Positions 53,741-61,273 of a stretch of DNA of 64,000 nucleotides are shown in pieces. Each line of letters starts with the position of its first letter. Position 1 is the stretch's first letter. The stretch comes from Georgfuchsia toluolica. Its GTDB lineage: Bacteria > Pseudomonadota > Gammaproteobacteria > Burkholderiales > Rhodocyclaceae. The notes below the pieces were generated by a model. The model made no database searches. It worked only from the letters and a program-made list of their open reading frames with translations, and had not been told where the DNA came from. The position numbers were made by a program, and so were the translations under genes. The stretch is taken from contig NZ_CAJQUM010000001.1 in assembly GCF_907163265.1 (NCBI RefSeq), positions 3,100,001 through 3,164,000 of the forward strand, in the 5' to 3' direction.

Positions 53741-55249
53741 ATGAATCTCGCCCACGATTTGGAGCGACGGGCACAAGAAGAACCGGGCAGAATTGGCCTT
53801 TACTTCAAGGATGAAGCCCTGACATTCTTAGGCATTGACCAAATGTCTAGTAGAGTCGGAAATTACCTAAAGAGTGTTGGCCTTGAGAAAGGGAAACGCT
53901 TAGCGATATTCCTGCCGAGTTCACCGCGGTTCATTGCCGCCCTTTTCGGCGCATGGAAAGTAGGGGCAATCGTAGTCCCGATCAACAACCTGTATAAGGA
54001 TAAAGAGTTAAGGCACGGCTTGGAACAAACTAAAGCTGATGCTGTGATAACCGACAAAGATCATTTGGAGCGAGTAAAGAAACTGGGCATGAACTTGGAG
54101 GTGCTGTGTTACGACGACAAGTTGTTTGCCGGGTTTTCGTCAGCATGTCCCTCGTTCACTCCTGATGAGCAGGATATTGCCTTAATGCCATTCACGGGAG
54201 GCACCTCAGGCGAAGCGCGTGCAGCGATTCTCGGCCATAACTCGCAGTACGCTACGCTGTCCAATCTTGCTGCCATATCCAAAGGCAGGCCCGGCCCGTT
54301 TCCAATTGCCAGATCCAATACACCACCAAACTTCATAGCGATGCCCTTGTTTCACATGGGCGGGCTGATGTCCCTACTGATCGCTTACAACGTGGGACGC
54401 AGCGTCGTCTTGATGCGCAAATTTGAAGCGGAAACTTTTGTACAGTTGGTTGCCAAACACCGCCCTGATACGCTGGCGCTGATGCCAACCATGATACAGA
54501 TGTTGGTCAACTATCCTGAAGAGGTGGATCTCAGTTCAGTCAAATCCTTGCTGAGCACAGGGCAGGAACTGAATCCCAGTCTTAAAAGGCGGTTTGAACT
54601 GCGTTTCAATATTCCGGTTATACAGAACTACGGTTCGACTGAAGCGGGACATATCGCAGGCTGGACCGTACGGGATATCACGGAAAAACGCTGGAAACCA
54701 GGCGCAGTGGGCCGCGTATACGAAAACGTCGAGGTATTTATCCGTGACCCGGAAGGCAAGGATTTGCCTGTCGGCAAGACCGGACAAATTTGGATCAAGA
54801 CCAAGGGAACCATGGAAGGATACGCTGGCAAGGATTCCGTGAAAGAAAAGGTAATTAGTGAGGACGGCTTGGTCACTACTTCTGATCTGGGCTACCTTGA
54901 TTCAGACAATTGTCTATTCGTAATCGGCCGATCCAGGGACATGATCAAGTGCGGGGGCTTTCAGGTGCTGCCAGGGGAAATTGAAGAAACACTCAGGGAA
55001 CACCCAGCTGTGCTCGATGTAGCGGTAGTGGGGGTTCCCGACGAGCGTCTGGGCGAAATGCCCAAGGCCTTTGTGGTTTTGAAAGACGAGACTCAGGATA
55101 AGGACAAATTGGCACTCGAACTTATAGAGTTTTGCCGCAGCAAGATTGCCCACTACAAAGCTGTAAGGGCAGTCAGCTTTGTCCGTGAGATACCGAAGAG
55201 TGAGGTAGGCAAGGTGGTAAAGAGGTTCTTGCAGGAACAGGCGTCATAG
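53741..55249 (+). CDS. Acyl-CoA ligase (AMP-forming) with atypical P-loop
   Basis: 502 aa from the ATG at 53741, directly after CAGGAGGTATCTCGAA. Adenylate-forming enzyme: P-loop region LMPFTGGTSGEARAAILGHNS departs from the usual TSGTTGxPKG (no PK pair). A5 NYGSTEAGH, A7/A8 TTSDLGYLDSDNCLFVIGRSRDMIKCGGFQVLPGEIEETL and the C-terminal catalytic Lys in SEVGKVVKRF are normal. Likely activates a carboxylic acid intermediate. In line with the amidohydrolase gene downstream (138-bp gap). Confidence 0.88.
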   Translation: MNLAHDLERRAQEEPGRIGLYFKDEALTFLGIDQMSSRVGNYLKSVGLEKGKRLAIFLPSSPRFIAALFGAWKVGAIVVPINNLYKDKELRHGLEQTKADAVITDKDHLERVKKLGMNLEVLCYDDKLFAGFSSACPSFTPDEQDIALMPFTGGTSGEARAAILGHNSQYATLSNLAAISKGRPGPFPIARSNTPPNFIAMPLFHMGGLMSLLIAYNVGRSVVLMRKFEAETFVQLVAKHRPDTLALMPTMIQMLVNYPEEVDLSSVKSLLSTGQELNPSLKRRFELRFNIPVIQNYGSTEAGHIAGWTVRDITEKRWKPGAVGRVYENVEVFIRDPEGKDLPVGKTGQIWIKTKGTMEGYAGKDSVKEKVISEDGLVTTSDLGYLDSDNCLFVIGRSRDMIKCGGFQVLPGEIEETLREHPAVLDVAVVGVPDERLGEMPKAFVVLKDETQDKDKLALELIEFCRSKIAHYKAVRAVSFVREIPKSEVGKVVKRFLQEQAS

Positions 55250-55387
55250 AATTCTGTCGTTGCTTTGAGCCAGGTAGAGGGGTAGCCGCGGCAAGAAGAT
55301 CGATGAGCGGAAAGTGTTCGACGCCTGCGCAGCGCCGTACCGCGAAGCCAGGCGGAAGCTTTACATATTTTTTACGGGGTACCAGCG

Positions 55388-56248
55388 ATGAAAGTTATTG
55401 ACCTACAAATCAACTTGATGAACAGGCAGTCTAAATGGCCATTGATCAAGGACGAACAGTTATATGCGGAGTTGACTAAGCACTTCAAGTCACCACCCAT
55501 AGGACTCAACAAGTCCGAAGAAGAAATGGTTCAGGAACTCAGGGATTATGAGATAAAGGGCACCATCTTAGGCGGAGGCTGGAAGGTCCTTGGCTGGAAC
55601 GATCTGGGTGAAATTAAAGCTAGGAATGATTACATCGGAGATTTGCAGCGCAAGTACAGCGATGCTTACTTTGGGTTCTGGGTCGGTATAGACCCAGACT
55701 GGGGGCATCGAGGGCTGCAGGAACTGGAGCGCTGCATAAAGGACTTGGGATCCTACGGGATCGCGGTTGGTGGCTCATTAACGGGCGTCCCGGCAAATGA
55801 TAAAGCATGGTACCCGTATTATGACCTGTGCTCTTCAGCTGGGGTTCCGGTCAAGATCTGGGTTGGTATTCTGGCAATCAAGGGGAAGGTTCCCCTTTGG
55901 ACAGAGAATCCCATTCCTTACGTCGACGACGTCGCCTTGAAATTCCCTGACCTCAAGATCATTTGTGCCCACCACCCTTGGCCATTCGACCAGGAAATGG
56001 CTGCCGTTTTAATTCATCATCCCAATGTTTATAACGAGCAGCATGGAACGAGCCCAAAATATTTTTCCGAAGCATTCAAAAGGGAAATCAACAGTCGGAT
56101 ACAGGACAAAATCATGTTTGGCTCGGAGTATCCTCAGCTCGGTTATGAGATGTTATTCAAAGCATGGGAGGCTCAAGGGTATAAGCCTGAGGTCTTGGAA
56201 AAGATCTACCGCGGCAATGCTCAGAGAGTGTTGGGACTTGAAATCTGA
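55388..56248 (+). CDS. Amidohydrolase-2 family protein lacking the HxH metal motif
   Basis: 286 aa TIM-barrel related to the ACMSD/gamma-resorcylate decarboxylase and lactone hydrolase family. Middle and C-terminal motifs are present: GSYGIAVGGSLTGVPANDKAWYPYYDLCSSAGVPVKIWVG, LKIICAHHPWPFDQE (metal His region), IMFGSEYPQLG (usually GSDYP). The N-terminal IDxHxH is replaced by VIDLQINL. So at least two metal ligands are changed and the metal-dependent hydrolysis mechanism is doubtful; a decarboxylase or lyase role is possible. Confidence 0.82.
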   Translation: MKVIDLQINLMNRQSKWPLIKDEQLYAELTKHFKSPPIGLNKSEEEMVQELRDYEIKGTILGGGWKVLGWNDLGEIKARNDYIGDLQRKYSDAYFGFWVGIDPDWGHRGLQELERCIKDLGSYGIAVGGSLTGVPANDKAWYPYYDLCSSAGVPVKIWVGILAIKGKVPLWTENPIPYVDDVALKFPDLKIICAHHPWPFDQEMAAVLIHHPNVYNEQHGTSPKYFSEAFKREINSRIQDKIMFGSEYPQLGYEMLFKAWEAQGYKPEVLEKIYRGNAQRVLGLEI

Positions 56249-56578
56249 TTCAGATTGAGAAATGAAGGCTCTATTGCTAGCTGTGGATTGAAACCGAAAA
56301 ATCCGCTCCTAGCAAATTGTTTTAGAGCCATATCGTAACTCGATTGGACTCGATAAACCCCTTGTGCCACAAGGCTTCTTGGCGGTCTAGGACTTAACTA
56401 CTAGAGCCATTTAGAAATCGTGACAAAATAGCTAAAGGCCTTTACAAACTGGCAAAAGAGTATCTATTTTGCAATATACAATGTCTGTCAAGTCGCTGCT
56501 ACGGGGAAAAGTTGGGCAGCCGGCGTGATGCATGTAGGCAAAGGTAGCAAACGAAGCACAATGGTGAATGGTAATGCG
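56249..56578. other. Intergenic stretch after the amidohydrolase gene
   Basis: About 330 bp, AT-rich, no gene. Holds a perfect palindrome CCTTGTG-C-CACAAGG (56360-56374), a possible terminator for the ligase-amidohydrolase unit. Confidence 0.45.
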
Positions 56579-56662
56579 ATGAAGACGATCAACGATGGAC
56601 TGGATTCCAAAGTTGCCAAACGAGTCGTCAAACTCGATCCATTACACGCGAAGTCAAACTAA
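56579..56662 (+). pseudogene. Truncated duplicate of the glycyl radical enzyme gene start
   Basis: ATG then 27 codons, MKTINDGLDSKVAKRVVKLD to PLHAKSN, stop. This repeats, with some changes, the first codons of the GRE gene at 57515 (MKTIDNAADSKVAKRVVKLD, PLRAKSA); the shared DNA includes GTAATGCGATGAAGACGAT and GAGTCGTCAAACTCGATCC. It overlaps the 3' end of the MarR gene on the other strand, whose last codons (SRVMDRV) are the antisense of this copy. Confidence 0.88.
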
Positions 56663-57155
56663 TCAACGAGAGTAATCGCACAAGTTCGTTGCGGTCGGTC
56701 TCTGTGAGCCTGTGAATATTCAAATCATTCAATTCTCGTTCGGCGATAGTCATTTTTTCTAGCAGCCGCTGTCCCTTTTGCGTCAGATAGATTCTCTTGA
56801 TGCGTTTATCGATCGGGTCGCCTTGGCGTTCCACCCACCCTCTGCTTTCGAGTCGTTCAACTATTGAGCCAAGGCTTGCCTTCCCTACTTCCAGGATATC
56901 GGCAAGCTCTACCTGCGTCATGCCGTCTTGTCGGGCCAGATTTGCCAATACCCACCACTGGGCGCGTGTAACCCCCAACGGCTTCATCAGTTGATCGAAT
57001 GCTTTGCGGCGCGTCCGCGATACATCTTGAATTAGAAATCCTAGCTTCATATCTCGACGCTGGCTTGCTCCCAGATCGGCAGCCGACGTGTGTCTATTGT
57101 CGCTGGATGCATTCTGCCGCATTTTCGCCGTCTTGACCGCCTTTGCTTTGGTCAT
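56628..57155 (-). CDS. MarR-family transcription regulator
   Basis: 175 aa. Winged helix core: LGVTRAQWWVLANLARQDGMTQVELADILEVGKASLGSIVERLESRGWVERQGDPIDKRIKRIYLTQKG, with the recognition helix GKASLGSIVERLE and the wing DPIDKRIKRI. The N-terminal 35 residues are charged and probably flexible. Divergent from the GRE gene across 359 bp holding a 35-bp palindrome, so it very likely controls the GRE and itself, with an aromatic or acyl-CoA ligand. Its C-terminus runs into the duplicated GRE fragment and may have been altered by it. Confidence 0.92.
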   Translation of the reverse strand: MTKAKAVKTAKMRQNASSDNRHTSAADLGASQRRDMKLGFLIQDVSRTRRKAFDQLMKPLGVTRAQWWVLANLARQDGMTQVELADILEVGKASLGSIVERLESRGWVERQGDPIDKRIKRIYLTQKGQRLLEKMTIAERELNDLNIHRLTETDRNELVRLLSLISLTSRVMDRV

Positions 57156-57339
57156 ACCTATGGGCCTCCGTTTCTCATTAGGGTGGAATTTTATCCGTGA
57201 ATCGCCCCGGCTTTGCTAGACACCTCGGGGCCTTACACTTGAGGCAACCACGGAGGTGTCATGAGCGGCAGGCGTTACATCCAGTTACCCTGCCCCATAC
57301 GAAAGTCGGATGAATCCAATTTCAATTTGAAATTCCAGG

Positions 57340-57383
57340 TTGACAAAACAGTATGCATATCATACAGTATGATAAGCATACTG
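57340..57383 (+). promoter_or_regulatory. Promoter with overlapping 35-bp palindromic operator of the GRE gene
   Basis: TTGACA (57340-57345), 17-bp spacer, TACAGT (57363-57368). Overlapping it, ATCATACAGTATGAT (57359-57373) is a perfect palindrome nested within CAGTATGC (57349-57356) and GCATACTG (57376-57383), all centred on 57366. The arms of 17 bp differ at one position. Lies between marR and the GRE gene; expected MarR binding site that would block the promoter. Confidence 0.82.
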
Positions 57384-57514
57384 AAAACAAGGCGCATGGA
57401 ATGGAAACGGAGTTTGTTTCTCCTTTCAGCGTCGTGGATAGAGTCTATGGCATTTCATAGGCATGTTAAATAGCAATTATTCGATGTCCCAACCCACTTG
57501 AGAGGAGTAATGCG

Positions 57515-60001
57515 ATGAAGACGATAGATAATGCGGCAGATTCCAAGGTAGCAAAACGAGTCGTCAAACTCGATCCATTACGCGCGAAGTCAGCCAGGCT
57601 ACTGCAAGCGGATTCGACAGACTCGAAGCCGACCAAACGCGTCCAGCGGATGATGAAACAGCTGCGTTCGGAGCCGATCCGGGTTTCCTGCGAACGATTG
57701 CGCCCCTTGATCGATACCTACAAGGAATTCGAGGGTGCGCCGGAAACCATCAAAATGGCGAGAGTGCTGGAGAGAAGCCTGGTCGCCATGACGATATTCA
57801 TCGACGAGTCGCCCATCGTCGGAACGATTACCAAGTACCCGGTGGGAGCCTCGCCGTTTCCCGAGTTGGCGTGCAAGTGGATGCTGAAGGAAAAGGCCTT
57901 CGCCACCAGCCTGGGCGAGATCGTGGTCAGCGACAAGGACAAGGAAGTATTGAAGGAGGCGATCGCTTACTTTGACAAGCGTTGCCTCTGGTCCAAATCC
58001 CTGCAGACCATTAGGCAAATGTATCCTGATGCCGATCCGATCACGCTGCAGAAGATCGGCCTGGTTGATCACAGCCCGCCGTCCCTGCTCTCCGGCCTGG
58101 GCATCCTCGACTTCGGCAAGGTGCTGAATATCGGCCTCGAAGGCGTCATCGCCGAAATCCGCGCCGAGATGGCCAAGCTGGGGCCGTGGGAGCTGGAATC
58201 CTACCGCAAGAGGGAGTTCCTGCAGGCCAGTGAAATCGCTCTCACGGCGATTATCAAGTTTGCCGAGAGATATTCCCGCCTGGCCGCCAAAATGGCCGCC
58301 GAGGAGTCGGAAGGCGTGCGTAAGAAGGAGTTGGAAAAGATCGCCGAGACCTGCGCCCATGTGCCGGCCAAGCCGGCGCGGACCTTCTTCGAAGCGGCAC
58401 AGTCGTTCTGGTTCATGCATCTGATGCCCTGGTTCGAAGGCGTCATCTGCGGCTCCCCGGGCCGCTTCCCGCAGTACATGTATCCGTTTTACGCCCAGGA
58501 CAAGAAGGAAGGGCGGATTACCGAGGAAGAAGCACTCGAGCTAATCGAGATCATCTTCGTCAAGATCGCGGCAATCCAGAACTTTGAGCCCGATGACCTG
58601 TACAAGACGACGCAGGGTACGACGCACCAGATCTTGAGCCTGGGCGGCTATGATGCCAACGGCGACGATGCCACCAACATTATCGACTTCCTTTGCCTGG
58701 AAGCGCAGAAGGTCGTCAAGTCGACGCCGCTCAGTGTCACGGTGCTCTATCACGACAAGCTATCGGAAGAGTTCCTGATGAAGTGCGTCGAGCTGATCCG
58801 CAGCGGCGGCGGCAACCCGCAATTCCACAACGCCCGTGTGTTCCTCGAGCGCGCCCTCACTAGCCATCCCGGCATACCGCTCGCCCATGCCCGCGACACG
58901 AGCATGTGGGGTTGCCAGGACATGGTGATCAATGGCCGCGGTTACCTACAGGTACGCAGCATCTTCAATTCGGCGAAGCTGGTTGAACTCGCTCTCAACA
59001 ACGGTGTGGATCCTTTGAGCGGCAAGTTGGTCGGTCCGCAGACCGGCAAGGCCGAGAGCTTCAAGTCCTACGAGGAGTTCGCCGAAGCCGTCCGCAAGCA
59101 GGCTGCCCATTTTGTGCCCCTGACCAATGCGTACCATAGCGCGGGTCAGTACATCAAGTCCAAGTATTTCCCGAACATTGTCCAGTCAGCGCTGACCGAG
59201 GGCTGCATCGAGAAAGGCAGGCATCTGTACGAGGGTGGCGCCCAATACAACACCTGCGGAACGGTGTTCATCGGCACGGTCGATCTGGCCAACTCAATGT
59301 CCGCTGTTAAGAAAGTGGTCTTCGACGACAAGAAGATCACGATGGGCCAGATGCTGCAGGCGCTGAAGGACGATTTCGAAGGCAAGGACGGCGAGCGCAT
59401 CCGCAAGCTGCTGCTGGCGGCGCCGAAAGTCGGCAACGACGACGATTATGCCGACGGCATGGCGCGCGACTGGTACGAAGTTCTGTACCAGCTGCACCAG
59501 AACGAGATGGTCCCGCCGACGCCGGATTTCGTCCTGCGGCCGGAAGCCTATTCCGCCACCAATCACTTTGGCCGCGGCCGTTTTACCGGGGCTTTGCCGA
59601 CGGGCCGCAAGGCGACCATTCCGCTGACCGACGCCTCCGTCTCGCCGATGCCCGGCACCGAATGCGAAGGCCCGACCGCCGTCGTGAAGTCGGCGGCGAA
59701 GGTGCTGGACTGTGTGAAATGGGGATCAAACCATCTCAACCTTAAGTTCCTTCCTGCCATGTTGGAAGGAACAGAAAATGCCCGGCACCTGCTATCCCTG
59801 CTCAAGACCTACATGGACTTGGGTGGTTCCCACATGCAGGTCAACTGTGTCAGCAGTGAAACGCTGAGGGATGCGCAGGCGCATCCGGAAAATTACCGGG
59901 ATCTGGTTGTGCGGGTAGCCGGCTTTAGTGCCTATTTCACCCTGCTTGACGTGCCGGTGCAAAACGAGATCATTGCGCGGAGCAGCTTCGGCTGGGAATG
60001 A
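57515..60001 (+). CDS. Glycyl radical enzyme of unknown substrate
   Basis: 828 aa oxygen-sensitive radical enzyme. ATG 57515 follows GAGGAG. PFL-like domain: ERLRPLIDTYKEFEGAPETIKMARVLERSL (N-terminal), HVPAKPARTFFEAAQSFWFMHL, GSPGRFPQYMYPFYAQDKKEGRITEEEALELIE. The active-site cysteine is Cys467 in SMWGCQDMVING (C-Q-D, not the C-x-E of dehydratases). The glycyl loop is VVRVAGFSAYF with Gly803, 25 residues from the end. VTVLYHDKLSEEF recalls the fumarate-adding (benzyl-/alkylsuccinate synthase) branch, but no small subunits are encoded. Not PFL (no Cys-Cys). Candidate first step of the pathway. Confidence 0.93.
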   Translation: MKTIDNAADSKVAKRVVKLDPLRAKSARLLQADSTDSKPTKRVQRMMKQLRSEPIRVSCERLRPLIDTYKEFEGAPETIKMARVLERSLVAMTIFIDESPIVGTITKYPVGASPFPELACKWMLKEKAFATSLGEIVVSDKDKEVLKEAIAYFDKRCLWSKSLQTIRQMYPDADPITLQKIGLVDHSPPSLLSGLGILDFGKVLNIGLEGVIAEIRAEMAKLGPWELESYRKREFLQASEIALTAIIKFAERYSRLAAKMAAEESEGVRKKELEKIAETCAHVPAKPARTFFEAAQSFWFMHLMPWFEGVICGSPGRFPQYMYPFYAQDKKEGRITEEEALELIEIIFVKIAAIQNFEPDDLYKTTQGTTHQILSLGGYDANGDDATNIIDFLCLEAQKVVKSTPLSVTVLYHDKLSEEFLMKCVELIRSGGGNPQFHNARVFLERALTSHPGIPLAHARDTSMWGCQDMVINGRGYLQVRSIFNSAKLVELALNNGVDPLSGKLVGPQTGKAESFKSYEEFAEAVRKQAAHFVPLTNAYHSAGQYIKSKYFPNIVQSALTEGCIEKGRHLYEGGAQYNTCGTVFIGTVDLANSMSAVKKVVFDDKKITMGQMLQALKDDFEGKDGERIRKLLLAAPKVGNDDDYADGMARDWYEVLYQLHQNEMVPPTPDFVLRPEAYSATNHFGRGRFTGALPTGRKATIPLTDASVSPMPGTECEGPTAVVKSAAKVLDCVKWGSNHLNLKFLPAMLEGTENARHLLSLLKTYMDLGGSHMQVNCVSSETLRDAQAHPENYRDLVVRVAGFSAYFTLLDVPVQNEIIARSSFGWE

Positions 60002-60021
60002 TGCAATAGGAAGGGACGCGT

Positions 60022-60106
60022 TTGCTCACGCTCGACATCAGGAGCAAGCGGCCTGATGTCGGGTGTCCTTTCCATGCCGCTTGCCAGCGAGCACTTTCGT
60101 GAGCAA
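60022..60106 (+). promoter_or_regulatory. Nested stem-loops between GRE and activase genes
   Basis: Inner stem CGACATCAGG (60033-60042) with CCTGATGTCG (60052-60061), 9-nt loop; outer stem TTGCTCACG (60022-60030) with CGTGAGCAA (60098-60106). Both perfect. Likely protects the GRE message or lowers activase expression, since only little activase is needed. Confidence 0.75.
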
Positions 60107-60143
60107 GTCATTACCCTACAATGAATTAAGCGTGGTTCCCCTG

Positions 60144-60980
60144 ATGACACAACACTCAGATCACATTCATAATCTGCCTTCGGGCTCTGGACCAGAGACG
60201 CAGTTAAGAACCATCACCGGTCAAGTGTTCGATATCCAGCGTTTTTCTACAAAAGATGGCCCGGGAGTACGAACAACCGTTTTTCTGAAAGGCTGTCCGC
60301 TCAGGTGTCAATGGTGTAGTAATCCTGAATCGCAACAAAAATATCCCCAAGTAATGGACTTTCCAAACAGCCATGTTATATCAGGGAAACACATGACGCC
60401 TGAGGAGGTACTTAAGCTGCTTAAAAAGGATACTTTATTTTATCGTAACTCTGGTGGAGGTATCACGCTATCCGGCGGCGAGCCGACGCAACAGGCGGAA
60501 TTCGCAACGGAACTCTTGAGAAGCTGCCGACAAGCTGGTTTCCATACCACGCTCGATACTTGTGGCTACTGCAAGTGGGAAGTGCTGCAAGGAATTCTCC
60601 GCTACGTCGACCTTGTTCTTTTCGATCTCAAACATATGGATGCGCGCAGGCACAAGGAACTCACCGGGGTGTCCAACAAGTTGATTCTGGAGAATGCCAG
60701 ACGAATGGCTCAAGCGGGAATACAGTTGATAATCAGGTTTCCCGTCATCCCGGGTTGCAACGATTCGATGGACAACGTCATGCGGCTAGGCGAGTTCGTA
60801 TCCAACCTCGGCGTTCGCAGGTTCGATCTCCTGCCCTATCACAAGTTTGCGCTTCAAAAGTACGAGGCACTGGGCATGGATTACCGACTAAAAGAGATTG
60901 AGCCGCCTTCGCAGGACAAGATAAGAGATATTAAGAATGCCTTGGAATCTTTTGGCTTGGAAATATCGGTAGCCCTTTAG
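60144..60980 (+). CDS. Glycyl radical enzyme activating enzyme (radical SAM), without ferredoxin insert
   Basis: 278 aa from the ATG at 60144; a GTG at 60063 would start within the stem-loop region. Radical SAM motif GCPLRCQWCSNPE (CxxxCxxC), then GGGITLSGGEPTQQ (SAM binding), TLDTCGYCKWE and PVIPGCNDS. It abstracts hydrogen from Gly803 of the preceding enzyme. Activases of benzylsuccinate synthase, hydroxyphenylacetate decarboxylase and dehydratases carry an extra ~60-residue domain with two 4Fe-4S clusters just after CxxxCxxC; here NPESQQKYPQVMDFPNSHVISGKHMTPEEV is short and cysteine-free, as in PFL activase. Confidence 0.93.
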   Translation: MTQHSDHIHNLPSGSGPETQLRTITGQVFDIQRFSTKDGPGVRTTVFLKGCPLRCQWCSNPESQQKYPQVMDFPNSHVISGKHMTPEEVLKLLKKDTLFYRNSGGGITLSGGEPTQQAEFATELLRSCRQAGFHTTLDTCGYCKWEVLQGILRYVDLVLFDLKHMDARRHKELTGVSNKLILENARRMAQAGIQLIIRFPVIPGCNDSMDNVMRLGEFVSNLGVRRFDLLPYHKFALQKYEALGMDYRLKEIEPPSQDKIRDIKNALESFGLEISVAL

Positions 60981-61273
60981 TTAAGTTACCACAAGGTCGG
61001 TTCGCTTATCCCGGACTTGGCTTATTTCAGATTTTCGGCGACATACCGCTGCACGTTGGATCCTTGCCGCCAAGATGGAAAGCAAGCCGGCGTGCGCGAA
61101 GGTTACTTTCTGCACGAATGTGCCACCACCCCCTTACGGAATATTTCAACGCGTTCGTTTTTCACGTATCATGGTGTCTGCCTCGGCTGACATCGGAGCG
61201 CGGCCCCCTGCAATTAGTCCAGTCTTTTGTCGATGCCGATTCCGAGACCGCCCCAGCCTCCAGGAACCGTCAA

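Noticed and set aside
57261-57473. 70-codon frame before the GRE gene as a small GRE subunit
   Set aside because: Runs through the promoter-operator, has no iron-sulfur cysteine pattern like BssB/BssC, and no ribosome site.
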